NCBI GenBank assembly: GCA_963717115.1
Contig: CAVQVO010000020.1
Location: 1,222,640 to 1,286,639, forward strand
Origin: JBBQUN01 sp963717115
GTDB taxonomy: Bacteria > Actinomycetota > Acidimicrobiia > Acidimicrobiales > SZUA-35
Length of the DNA: 64,000 bases
Direction of reading: 5' to 3'
Shown: one piece after another, positions 46,728-54,476 of the stretch
How positions within the stretch are numbered: position 1 is the stretch's first letter
Layout of the letters: each line of letters begins with the position of its first letter
The notes under the pieces: model-generated
What the model saw: the letters and a program-made list of their open reading frames with translations, nothing else
Told to the model about the DNA's origin: nothing
The model's database searches: none
Program-made: the position numbers and the translations under genes

Positions 46728-47514
46728 TCAGGTCGACGGACGACTCAGGGCGCGCAGTCCGCTGCTCACGGCGGCGCCGATGCAGTTCGAGTGACCGTCG
46801 CCGGGCAGGATCGTCGATTGCACCCGCAGGCTCGGGTAGTTGCGCCGGTGCAGGGTGGTGACCAGGTGCTGGGCGTTGGCGACCATGTCGAAGCCGCCGG
46901 CCTGCTCGAGTTCGCCGACCGAGACGAACACGTCGGCGTCGAGGTCGTCGTGGCGCTGCGGCCCGTTCGGTTTCGAGCTCGAGGATGGCCCGTCCGTCCC
47001 ACCAGATCGACGGGCTGGCGAGGAGCCACTTGCCGAACAGGGCGGGGTCGGTGAGCAGGGTCCGCAGGCCGAACAGGGCGCTGAAGCTGTGGCCGACGAA
47101 CCACCGTTCGCCGATCGGGTGGTCGGCCTCGATCGAGGGCAGGAGTTGGTCGCGGAGGAAGCCGTGGAGCACCTCGGCGCCGCCGCACTCGTCGGCGTTG
47201 ACGCCCTTGACGCCGCTCTCGGGAGGCGGCGGCCAGGCGGTCGGGGTCAGCCAGCGGGCCCGTTGCCGCAGGTACTCCCCCATCGAGTCCTCGGCGAACC
47301 CGACGCCGACGACGATCGCCTCGGGGGCCTCGCCGGCCATCGACATGATGCGGGTGGCGTCGAGGACGGTGCCGAACGTCCAGGGGGCGTCGAGGCAGAC
47401 GATGAGGGGTGCGGTGTCGAGCGCGGCGTGGCGCACCGGGAGCCCGATCGAGATGGTGTGCTCGACGCCGCTGCGGTCGCAGACGAGCGAGTGCGTGGTG
47501 GTGGTCCAGGCCAT
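46728..47514 (-). CDS. Alpha/beta-hydrolase esterase, putative esterase family PF00756 type (frameshifted)
   Basis: The protein starts MAWTTTTHSLVCDRSG and shows APLIVCLDAPWTFG, GVGFAEDSMGEYLRQRAR, the nucleophile elbow WFVGHSFSALFGLRTLL (Ser in GHSFS) and KWLLASPSIWWDG, the usual marks of this family that includes IroE and Fes-like esterases. A single-base shift near 46,955 moves the C-terminal part (FVSVGELEQAGGFDMVANAQ, then PGDGHSN with the catalytic His) to another frame; the true stop is then at 46,728. The natural substrate is not evident. It precedes the acyl ligase on the same strand. Confidence 0.82.
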
Positions 47515-47577
47515 GGCGTCACACTGATCGAGTCGGCCGGCCGGGGCAAAACGGATCCGAGCCCGCTCGGGGCGGGC

Positions 47578-48339
47578 TCAGCGGGGGCCGACGAGGGCGT
47601 CGAGCGCGATCCGGATCATGGTGTCGACCGCCTCGATCACGATCTCGCGATGGGGGTCGTAGCCCGACATGTCGGCGTCGTCGTCGGCGAGCGGGTTGCC
47701 GTCGACGGCGAGGATCGCCCCGGCGGCCACGCCGTGGAGCGCGGCGGTGACGAACAGGGCGGCGCACTCCATCTCGACGGCCACGACCCCGGCCTGCTGC
47801 CATTGCTCGAGGTCGCTGCCGAGCACCGGGTGCGGGTAGAAGAGCGCGCTGGTGAGCACGACGCCCTCGACCACCGAGGCCGTGGTGTCGGCGGCGGCCC
47901 GGCGGAGCGAGGTGACGACGTCGTGATCGGCGGTGGCCGGGAAGCCCAGCGGCACCAACCGTTGCGTCACGCCCTCGTCTCGCACGGCCCCGGTCGCCAC
48001 CACCAGCGTCCCGTCGGTGACGTGCGACTGCATGCCGCCGGCGGTGCCGGCTCGGATCAGGCGTTTGGCGCCGGCCCGGCACAGTTCCTCGAAGCACACC
48101 GTGGCCCCGGCGGCGCCAACGCCGTGCGAGACGACACCGACTCGTTCGCCGTTGTGCGTGCCACCGAAGGTGACGTATTCGCGGTTGTAGGCCAGCTCCT
48201 CGGCGTCGTCGAGGACCTGGGCGACCCGGGCGGCCCGGCTCGGATCGCCGACCACCAGCACCCGCTCGGGGACGTCGCCGGCGCGGATGCCGAGGATCGG
48301 CATGACGTCGTCGGGGTTGGCGCGGACCGGGTCGATCAT
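47578..48339 (-). CDS. Purine-nucleoside/uridine phosphorylase family protein
   Basis: A 253-residue member of the hexameric nucleoside phosphorylase family, which splits nucleosides with phosphate. Motifs are VLVVGDPSRAARVAQVLDDA, GVVSHGVGAAGATVCFEEL and LIRAGTAGGMQ. The base- and ribose-binding VVAVEMECAALFVTAALHG and the late DGNPLADDDAD segment follow. The ATG at 48,339 lies after GAGAGGAG, two bases from the stop of the next upstream small gene. Purine or uridine preference cannot be decided from these motifs. Confidence 0.9.
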   Translation of the reverse strand: MIDPVRANPDDVMPILGIRAGDVPERVLVVGDPSRAARVAQVLDDAEELAYNREYVTFGGTHNGERVGVVSHGVGAAGATVCFEELCRAGAKRLIRAGTAGGMQSHVTDGTLVVATGAVRDEGVTQRLVPLGFPATADHDVVTSLRRAAADTTASVVEGVVLTSALFYPHPVLGSDLEQWQQAGVVAVEMECAALFVTAALHGVAAGAILAVDGNPLADDDADMSGYDPHREIVIEAVDTMIRIALDALVGPR

Positions 48340-48349
48340 GGTGCTCCTC

Positions 48350-48949
48350 TCAGCCCGACGTGGTCGGGGTCGGTTTGGTGGTGGTCGGCTCGTCCTTGGC
48401 GATGTTCGGGTAGGGAACGGGCACCGGGCTCGGGGCCGCAGGGCTGATCGTGAAGACCGAGATCGGCAGGCGCCGGCCGTCGACGACCAGGCCATCAGCG
48501 GGGAGGGCCGGGGCGGGGCGTTTGGTGCCCCGCACCCGCAGCGAGCCCCGCTGTTCGCCCTCGCCGTCGACGATCCAGCTGGACGACCTCGGCTCGGCCT
48601 CGTCGCCGGTCACCGGGACCCCGTGCAGTGATCGAGACCTCGGCCCGGTCGCTGATGGCCAGGAGCAGGTCGATGCCGCGGCCGGCCACCTCGGGCCCGG
48701 TGCGCGGCGAAGTTGGCGTCGGTTGGCGAGCGATCGTGCCGTTGTCGCCGGCCCGGCGAGCCTCGAGCACCCGTGGTGCCGGAGACCCTCGAGCCGTGCT
48801 GAGACGAGCGACGGCTTCGCCGTGTCGGACTCGCGCAGGTACATCCTGCGGCCGACGAGTCTTCGACCGTGAGCGCTCGGGATGCGTCGCCCGCGATCGC
48901 CGACGCGAGCACCCGGTCGGGGACGTCTTCGCCGATGCCGAGATCGCAT
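48350..48949 (-). CDS. Small protein of a tandem paralogous pair, copy A (frameshifted)
   Basis: I do not recognise this family. Joining frames gives an N-terminus MDLGIGEDVPDRVLASAIAG, a middle with MYLRESDTAKPSLVSARLEG and GIDLLLAISDRAEVSI, and a clear C-terminal half: SSWIVDGEGEQRGSLRV, then LPADGLVVDGRRLPISVF and PSPVPVPYPNIAKDEP before the stop at 48,350. The same C-terminal pattern recurs in the next gene. At least four frameshifts are needed in 600 bases. It immediately precedes the nucleoside phosphorylase, so it may share its transcript. No signal peptide or catalytic motif is visible. Confidence 0.45.
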   Translation of the reverse strand: MRSRHRRRRPRPGARVGDRGRRIPSAHGRRLVGRRMYLRESDTAKPSLVSARLEGLRHHGCSRLAGPATTARSLANRRQLRRAPGPRWPAAASTCSWPSATGPRSRSLHGVPVTGDEAEPRSSSWIVDGEGEQRGSLRVRGTKRPAPALPADGLVVDGRRLPISVFTISPAAPSPVPVPYPNIAKDEPTTTKPTPTTSG

Positions 48950-48991
48950 GAACTCGCCCGGTGGCCGGACGAGGTCGTCAGAGCGATCCTC

Positions 48992-49498
48992 TCAGCCGAC
49001 GTGGTCGGGGTCGTCCGGAGTGCTGGATTCGGCCTTGGCGATGCATCGGGTAGGGCACGGGGATCGGTCGGACGCTGCTGGCGGTGACCGTCGGTGACCG
49101 TTCTGGAAGTTGAAGCCGGCGACGATCAGGCCGTCGGTGGGCAGTTCGGGGCAGCGTCTGGTCGGCACCCGCAGCGAGCCCCGTTGTTCGCCGTCGGCGT
49201 ACGATCCAGCCGCCGGCCTCGGCGGCGTGGCCTCGCGCCGGTCGCCCGGAGCGCCCGGCTCCGTCGCGGACCGGGTCGGCCGAGAAGTCGCGCTGGGCCG
49301 TCGGCGAGGGTGATGGTGCCGTCGATCCGCTCGTCGATCGTGGTGGCGGCGACCTCGTCACCGGCGGCGTTCGTGAGTGCGATCGTGCCGTCTGCGATCG
49401 GTCCGGCGAACCAGTCGCCGATGGTCCCCTCGTCGCGAGCGCTCCTCGGGGATGGTGCGGAGGTACTCGAGCAGCGCCTCGCCCTCGGTTCGGGTCAT
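48992..49498 (-). CDS. Small protein of a tandem paralogous pair, copy B (frameshifted)
   Basis: Unknown family, paralogous to copy A just downstream. From the ATG at 49,498 the joined product reads MTRTEGEALLEYLRTIPEE, then GTIGDWFAGPIADGTIALTN, TTIDERIDGTITLADG, a WIV-ADGEQRGSLRVPTRR segment, LPTDGLIVAGFNFQNG and RPIPVPYP-IAKAES before DPDHVG and the stop at 48,992. About 168 residues. DGEQRGSLRV, LPxDGLxV and PVPYPxIAK are shared with copy A, and the DNA at the 3' ends is also alike (CGACGTGGTCGGGGTCG). At least three frameshifts interrupt it. Confidence 0.5.
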
Positions 49499-49653
49499 AC
49501 CTTGCCATCGGCCTCGGTTCTCTTCGCGTCGGTGGGTGCACCGTCACCCCCTCGACGAACGACAGACCCGGATTCGGACACCTCGACGAAGAATGTCGGC
49601 AGGTTCCCCGGGATCAGCCTCTGGTCGGGGGCGTGACGATCGACCCGATGCGG

Positions 49654-49899
49654 TCAGTCCTTGGCGGCCAGTTCGGCCCGAAGTCGCTCGGGCAGTTCGT
49701 CGAGGTCGAGTTGGCCGGCTTCGGCGGCCCGGAGGTCGACGATCTTGATGCGGAGCTTGCGGGCATAGGTGATCTGGTCGGAGCGGGTGGCTCCTCGAGC
49801 AGCCAGCACAGCGGCCGCAACGTTGGGGTGGGTGACGCCACCACGTTGCAGTCGTTCTGCGAGCTGCTCGAGCAGATGGGCCCGATCGAGTGAGTTCAT
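49654..49899 (-). CDS. Small protein of 81 residues coupled to a sigma-like factor
   Basis: Unknown family. The product MNSLDRAHLLEQLAERLQRG continues through VAAAVLAARGATRSDQ and ends DELPERLRAELAAKD. It is helical and charged, without membrane segments or cysteines. The ATG at 49,899 overlaps the stop of the sigma-like gene upstream (ATGA), so it is made together with that factor. Such coupling is often seen for a sigma factor and its regulator, but no known anti-sigma fold is recognised, so this remains a guess. Confidence 0.6.
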   Translation of the reverse strand: MNSLDRAHLLEQLAERLQRGGVTHPNVAAAVLAARGATRSDQITYARKLRIKIVDLRAAEAGQLDLDELPERLRAELAAKD

Positions 49900-50561
49900 G
49901 CCAACCACCGGAGGTCTCCGATCTCGGAGTAGGTGCTGTCGGTTTCGGCAAGGTGCCGGAGCTTGCGCCGCATTCTCGCATCGATCTGGCGGACGTTGTC
50001 GGGCCGGAGCCCGAACTCGGCGGCCACCGTGTTGGCCGGGCTGGGGTCGCCGGCGGCCCGCTGCACCCGGTATTCGGTGTGCACCGCGGCGTCGCGCGGG
50101 CTGCCGACCAGACCGATCGCCTCGACCAGGCGGGCGACCGCCGGGTCGACGGCGGCCACGTCGACCAGGGTGAGGTCGACCCCGGCCCACGGCTCTGCGG
50201 CCTCGACCGCCGGGCCCGATCGGTCTCGGACGAGGTCGTCGAGTTCGACCGAGCGGTGACCGAGGTCGGCCCACACGATCTTCTCGATGGCCCGGCGGGC
50301 CCAGACCCAGGGCAGCGCACCTCCCTGCGGGTCCCACGAGGCCGCTTCGTGGAACAGGTGCAGGGCGATGTCGACCACGAGGCCCTCGACCCGACCGGGG
50401 TCGGTGAGGGCGTCGCGGCGGCCGGCCGCCGAGATGACCGAGCGGGCGACCTTGGCCAGGTCGTCACCGAAGTCCTCGATGAGCGACCAGACGGCGGCGG
50501 GGTCGTCGGCGGCCAGACGGCACATGGTTTCCTCCAATCGGAGGCGTCGGGTGGGGTGCAT
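49896..50561 (-). CDS. Sigma-70-like regulatory protein
   Basis: 221 residues from the ATG at 50,561, which has AGAAGGAG eight bases ahead. The N-terminal half (MHPTRRLRLEETMCRLAADD, DFGDDLAKVARSVISAAG, DIALHLFHEAASWDPQGGAL then PWVWARRAIEKIVWADLGHR) resembles sigma region 2. The C-terminal part (TVAAEFGLRPDNVRQIDARM then RRKLRHLAE) is a region-4-like helix-turn-helix ending ten residues before the stop. It is more divergent than standard ECF factors. It sits divergent from the FxLYD protein gene and shares an inverted repeat with it. Confidence 0.65.
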   Translation of the reverse strand: MHPTRRLRLEETMCRLAADDPAAVWSLIEDFGDDLAKVARSVISAAGRRDALTDPGRVEGLVVDIALHLFHEAASWDPQGGALPWVWARRAIEKIVWADLGHRSVELDDLVRDRSGPAVEAAEPWAGVDLTLVDVAAVDPAVARLVEAIGLVGSPRDAAVHTEYRVQRAAGDPSPANTVAAEFGLRPDNVRQIDARMRRKLRHLAETDSTYSEIGDLRWLA

Positions 50562-50647
50562 GGCAGGGCTCCTTCTGGGGGATGCGAAGGGTGACGACCG
50601 GCTCGAAGGCCGTCCGTCACCGGGGAACCACCAGCATGACGAGGGGG

Positions 50648-50677
50648 TGTGACAACGCTCCGTGACCACGTGTCACA
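50648..50677. promoter_or_regulatory. Inverted repeat between divergent genes, possible operator
   Basis: TGTGACA at 50,648-50,654 and its exact complement TGTCACA at 50,671-50,677, with a 16-base spacer. It lies in the 200-base gap between the sigma-like gene (start 50,561) and the FxLYD gene (start 50,762). The TGTGA/TCACA halves recall CRP/FNR-type half-sites, though the spacing is wider than the usual CRP dyad. Confidence 0.45.
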
Positions 50678-50761
50678 GAGGGCCACCACAGGGAGGCAGA
50701 CACCATCCGGCGCCGAGCCCCCAAGGGCCACGACGGCGCCCCGAGCAAGGAGATATCCCCC

Positions 50762-51259
50762 ATGACCGACATGCCCCCGCCGCCCTCCGGTGCACCCGTG
50801 CCCCCGCAGACGATCATCATCCAGCAGAAGAAGGGCGGCACCTGGTGGAAGGTGCTGCTCGTGTTGTTCGGCTTGTTCGTGCTCGGTGTCGGCGGGTGCG
50901 TCGCCGTGATCGGCGGCGCAGCCAACGAGATGTCGAACTCGATCGAGGAGGCCGAGGACCGACGGACGTCCGACGAGGCGCTCGTCGAGGACAACGCCGT
51001 CATCACCGCCTGCACGATCGGCGACTTCGGCACGGGGTCGGCCACGGTGGAATTCACCAACCCGCTCGCCGAGGAGAAGGGCTACATCTCGATCGAGGTG
51101 AGCTTCCTCGACGACGACGGCACCGTGGTGGGGTCGGGCAGTGTCACGTTCGAGAACCTGTCGCCCGGTCAGAAGGCGATCGGCGAGGCCACGGCGTTCG
51201 ACCTGGCCGAGGGCACGAGCAGCGTGAGCTGCGAGGTCACCGACGGGACCGTGCTGTGA
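50762..51259 (+). CDS. Membrane-anchored FxLYD/DUF4352-like protein
   Basis: 165 residues. A Pro-rich cytoplasmic start (MTDMPPPPSGAPVPPQ) and basic QQKKGG lead into one membrane helix (WWKVLLVLFGLFVLGVGGCVAVIGG). The outer domain (TACTIGDFGTGSATVEFTNP, YISIEVSFLDDDGTVVGSGS then FENLSPGQKAIGEAT) has the beta-sandwich pattern of FxLYD or DUF4352 domains. The DNA just before the ATG contains AAGGAGA. Its stop overlaps the GTG of the VWA gene, so the two are coupled. Function unknown. Confidence 0.65.
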   Translation: MTDMPPPPSGAPVPPQTIIIQQKKGGTWWKVLLVLFGLFVLGVGGCVAVIGGAANEMSNSIEEAEDRRTSDEALVEDNAVITACTIGDFGTGSATVEFTNPLAEEKGYISIEVSFLDDDGTVVGSGSVTFENLSPGQKAIGEATAFDLAEGTSSVSCEVTDGTVL

Positions 51260-51991
51260 GCGGCCCGACGCCCTCGCCCGACGCCACCCCGGACGACGGC
51301 CCGGCCAACGAGGCCGTGCACGTGCAGATCGTGCTCGACCGGTCGGGCAGCATGGAACCCATCGCCGCCGCCACCGTCGACGGCCTCAACGGGTTCCTGG
51401 CGAAGCAGCGCAAGGTGCCGGGGACGCTGCGGCTCAGCCTGGCCGACTTCGACTCGCAGGAGCCGTTCCGGGTCGTGGCCGACGCCATCCCGATCGCCGA
51501 GATGATGGACCTCACCGAGGCCGATTTCCGGCCCCGGGGCGGCACTCCCCTGTTCGATGCGATCGGCCTGGCGATCGAACGGTGCGACGCCCGGGCCGCC
51601 GAGTTCCCCGACGAGGCTCAGGTGCTGGTGATCCTCACCGACGGTCACGAGAACGCCAGCACCGACTTCGACGGCCCCGACCGTCGCTGCTGCCCTCGAT
51701 GCCCGGCAGGAGTCGGGTTGGACGGTGCTGTTCCTGGGGGCCAACCAGGATGCGTTCTCCACCGGGGCCTCGCTCAACCTGCGGGCCGGCAACGTCCGCA
51801 ACTTCGTGGCCGACGTCGACGGTGTGGCCAACGCCATGGACGTGGCCGCGTCGGCCGTTGCCGAGCACCGGACGCTGCGGCCCCACGAGCGGGCCGCCTG
51901 GAAGGACACGCTGTTCGATCGAGCCGAGTTCGATCGGGCCGAGCTCGATCGAACGGGGCGGGATCGGCCGGGCTCTCCGGAGCACGGCTGA
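51256..51991 (+). CDS. von Willebrand factor type A domain protein (frameshifted)
   Basis: A cytoplasmic VWA protein of about 245 residues. The metal-ion-dependent adhesion site DRSGSM lies in VHVQIVLDRSGSMEPIAAAT, with GGTPLFDAIGLAIERC and VLVILTDGHENASTDF as the other MIDAS loops. A single-base shift near 51,685 moves the rest to another frame: TVLFLGANQDAFSTGASLNL, VRNFVADVDGVANAMDVAAS. The end is a short repeat of FDRAEFDRAELDR. GTG at 51,256 overlaps the preceding stop. Such proteins often accompany tellurium-resistance or AAA-ATPase partners, none of which is seen here. Confidence 0.82.
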
Positions 51992-52061
51992 ATGGTCGGC
52001 CGGCTCGGCCACCGGGTGCACCGGGCGGCGGCGTGCATCGGGTTCGGGCGGGCCGGTCAGG

Positions 52062-52096
52062 CCCCGTACTGGTCGAGCAGTTCGGCCAGTACGGGG
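52062..52096. terminator. Perfect 11-bp stem-loop after the VWA gene
   Basis: CCCCGTACTGG at 52,062-52,072 and its exact complement at 52,086-52,096, with a 13-base loop. It lies 70 bases after the VWA stop and before the helicase remnant. No T tract follows, so termination is probable rather than certain. The minus strand across it reads SPVLAELLDQYGA and a stop, which I take as chance. Confidence 0.5.
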
Positions 52097-52178
52097 CTGG
52101 GCGACGTGTGAGTGCTCTCGAGTGGGGTGGAGTGGAGCCATGTTCGAATCGGGTGAGGTTGTAGACCAACATGGGCCG

Positions 52179-52660
52179 ATGTCGGACCTCGGCCCAGGCC
52201 TCTATGACCAGCTCGTCGACCAGATGGTCTCGGAACGCATCGCTCAGCTCGGCGCCGAGAAGGCTTCGGCTGATCTCCAGGCCGTTGATCCCGCCGAGTT
52301 GCCCAACCGGGTCGGCGAGGTCGTCGGGCAGTGGGTGCACGATGCACTCGCATCGGTTGGAAGCGAGGATCGAGCCGAGGCGGCGCTGGCCATGTCACGC
52401 GCCGTGCTGGCGTCCATCAGCGATGCCCAACCCGGCATGCTCGGGCCGGGAGAACTCCCTGGCCGATCCGCTCCGGCGCCTCGCCGCGGTCGAGCGACTC
52501 GCACCGACCGACCAGCCGATGCGCATCGGACGCCCGCTGACCCCGTTGCGCGACACCGTTTTGATGACCAACGCCCGCGATCAACCACGAGTCGGTAGCG
52601 AGATCGAGGCGGAGATCGCATCGGCCGACCGGATCGATCTCGTGTTGGCGTCGTCGACGA
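52179..52660 (+). pseudogene. Remnant of a PLD-nuclease/DUF3427 helicase (N-terminal fragment)
   Basis: From MSDLGPGLYDQLVDQMVSE onward the sequence matches the N-terminal helical part of actinobacterial SF2 helicases with a phospholipase-D-type nuclease and a DUF3427 tail. After one frameshift near 52,450 it continues ADPLRRLAAVERLAP, RIGRPLTPLRDTVLMTNA and VGSEIEAEIASADRIDLVLA, the entry to the PLD domain. Matching stops there at about 52,650, and unrelated sequence follows. The HKD catalytic motif and the helicase are absent. Full proteins are about 1,000 residues. A deletion of the original gene, or a chimeric join, would explain it. The stretch from 52,660 to 52,894 shows nothing coding that I can support. 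Confidence 0.6.
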
Positions 52661-52894
52661 CGCTCCCCGCTCGCAGTCGGGCACCCAACGGCTTGAACCT
52701 GCCCGCCCAGCCCGCGGGGAACGAACGAACGGGAAGACTCACGGTCTTGGTGCCACCGCCCACCGTCGCAAACCTCCCGATCCATCCGGCGCTGAAGATC
52801 TCTTGCTACCACCATCTGCGACGAGTTTCGGGGACCCAACGATCGGCCGTCTCCTGGTCGGGAGCCCGACGCAAGTCATGCCCTCGATGTCGGG

Positions 52895-53434
52895 TCAGCG
52901 TTCGTATCCTGGCGGGGCCGTGATGTTCGGACGCAACATCGCCCGGGCTTCGCTCAGCATCTTGTGGACCGTGGCGGTCGAATAGCCGAGCCGCGCACCG
53001 ACCTCGGCTGCCGACAGCGCCTGGTAGTAGGTGAGCTCGATGACCGCCCGGTACTTCGCCGGCAGTCCCCCCACGAGGTCGTGGATCTTCTGGCGGGCAA
53101 CGAAATCGGTGGTGAACGATTGCGGGTCGAGGCCGAGGTCCTCGTCGTAGCGGCCCTCGATGTGTTTCGCCCGGCGACCGTGGTCGATCGCTGCGTTCTT
53201 CGCCACCCGCTGGACCCACGCTTCGAGATTGGGGATCTGATCGAGGTCCTCCTGCTCGAGCTTGGCGATCGTTTCTTGGCCGATGTCGGCCGCGTCATCA
53301 CCCGCACCGGCCTTGCGAGCCGCCTTGGCCGCCAACCGCTGGAGTTCGATCAGCTTCTCGGCATCGAGATCCATCCCGTTCATGACTCGACCATCGGCAT
53401 TCGGAGAATCTTGGTAAGGATCAGCCCGGCTCAT
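52895..53434 (-). CDS. ECF-type RNA polymerase sigma factor
   Basis: 179 residues. Region 2 is seen in DDAADIGQETIAKLEQEDLD, LEAWVQRVAKNAAIDHGRR. Region 4 is VGGLPAKYRAVIELTYYQAL then SAAEVGARLGYSTATVHKML. An in-frame ATG at 53,383 (MNGMDLDAEK) is an equally good start. It diverges from the phosphatase-nuclease-helicase run at 53,490 with only 55 bases between, so it is placed to control that run. No anti-sigma gene is adjacent. Confidence 0.85.
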   Translation of the reverse strand: MSRADPYQDSPNADGRVMNGMDLDAEKLIELQRLAAKAARKAGAGDDAADIGQETIAKLEQEDLDQIPNLEAWVQRVAKNAAIDHGRRAKHIEGRYDEDLGLDPQSFTTDFVARQKIHDLVGGLPAKYRAVIELTYYQALSAAEVGARLGYSTATVHKMLSEARAMLRPNITAPPGYER

Positions 53435-53447
53435 TCGTGGAGGAGGT

Positions 53448-53466
53448 GAAGGGGAAACGCCCCTTC
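53448..53466 (+). promoter_or_regulatory. Short hairpin in the leader of the phosphatase gene
   Basis: GAAGGGG at 53,448-53,454 and CCCCTTC at 53,460-53,466 enclose AAACG. It lies 23 bases before the phosphatase ATG and just ahead of its ribosome binding site AAGAGGAG, a position where a hairpin could limit readthrough or translation. It also falls just upstream of the divergent sigma-factor start. Confidence 0.4.
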
Positions 53467-53489
53467 ATCTTTCCCAAGAGGAGCTCATC

Positions 53490-54360
53490 ATGAGCAACGC
53501 CAGTCACCCCCTTTCCGGATTCCTGGTCACCGACATGGATTGGCTCACCCCCGACCTCGCCGTCGGCGGCGACCTCTCGCACGACATCTACGAAGCCATG
53601 GGCCAGAGCCAGTGGCTCGAGCGGCAGGGTGTCACCGACATCATCGACTGCCGCGGCGAATGGAGCGACGAGACGCTCGTTCTCGACCAGACCGCGAACA
53701 TCCGCTACCACCATCTGCCAACCGACGACCACGGTGGCCAGCTCGACCCCGAGTGGTGGGATCGAGGCATCGCCATCGCCCGATCGGTGGTCGAGCGGGG
53801 CGGCACCGTGTTCGTCCACTGCCACATGGGCGTCAACCGTGGGCCGTCGATGGCGCTGGCGATCCTCTTCGATCGTGGCGTCGACCCGGTCACTGCCTTC
53901 GATCTCCTTCGGGCCCGGCGTCCGCAGGCCTACGCCATCTACGCGACCCAGTACCTCCGGTTGCAGGGCCGCCGCCGCGAAGCCGACGAACTGGATGCGA
54001 TCATGGCGAGGAAGTGCGATCACGATGCCCTCGTTGCGACCATCGGCCAGATCCGCAAGGCCGAATCGGGCGGCCGATACCGCTTCCCGCTCCAGCCCTG
54101 CGGCAACGGAGCCCCAGCGCGTGGCAGTGCGAGGGGCGACCTGCGACTGCGAAGCGAGCGACGATTCGCTCCTCGACGAACTCGTCGATCTCATGCGCCA
54201 GCACAAGGGCGTCGAGTCGACCGAGTGGCCGATCGACTGGGTCCGGTCCCTGATGCGACGAGTCGATGACGAGCGTGACCGGACACGTTCGGACTCGGTG
54301 ACTTCGACGGACCTCACCGAGCTCGCCCGGGAACTCGACGAGTGGCTCGACGAGCAGTGA
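53490..54360 (+). CDS. Dual-specificity protein phosphatase-like (frameshifted)
   Basis: A cysteine phosphatase of the DSP fold in a protein of about 289 residues. WLTPDLAVGGDLS and GVTDIIDCRGEW are followed by the catalytic P-loop VFVHCHMGVNRGPSMALAIL, which fits HCx5R. A general-acid Asp candidate lies in HLPTDDHGGQLDPEW. After a one-base shift near 54,090 the C-terminal tail (CDCEASDDSLLDELVDLMRQ, TEWPIDWVRSLMRRV) runs to the stop at 54,360; this helical tail is not part of the DSP domain. AAGAGGAG lies before the ATG. It opens the run that continues with the nuclease and helicase genes. Confidence 0.8.
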
Positions 54361-54476
54361 TCAGGGCACCACACCCGACCGCGTGGAACCCTGTCGTCGG
54401 CCCCGGCGCGAGCGCTCATCCCGAGCGCCGGGAGGCCGACGTTGATGTCAAGTGCCAGCGGCAGCAAGGAACGTGC

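Noticed and set aside
48350..49498. PAAR-like (DUF4150) toxin-delivery proteins, suggested by the PVPYPNIA motif
   Set aside because: Only a short motif agrees, it is at the wrong end of the protein, and no VgrG, Hcp or toxin genes are nearby.
52895..52960. tRNA-like pattern (TTCG with flanking GC pairs) near 52.9 kb
   Set aside because: No acceptor or anticodon stem can be drawn; the bases encode the last residues of the ECF sigma factor.
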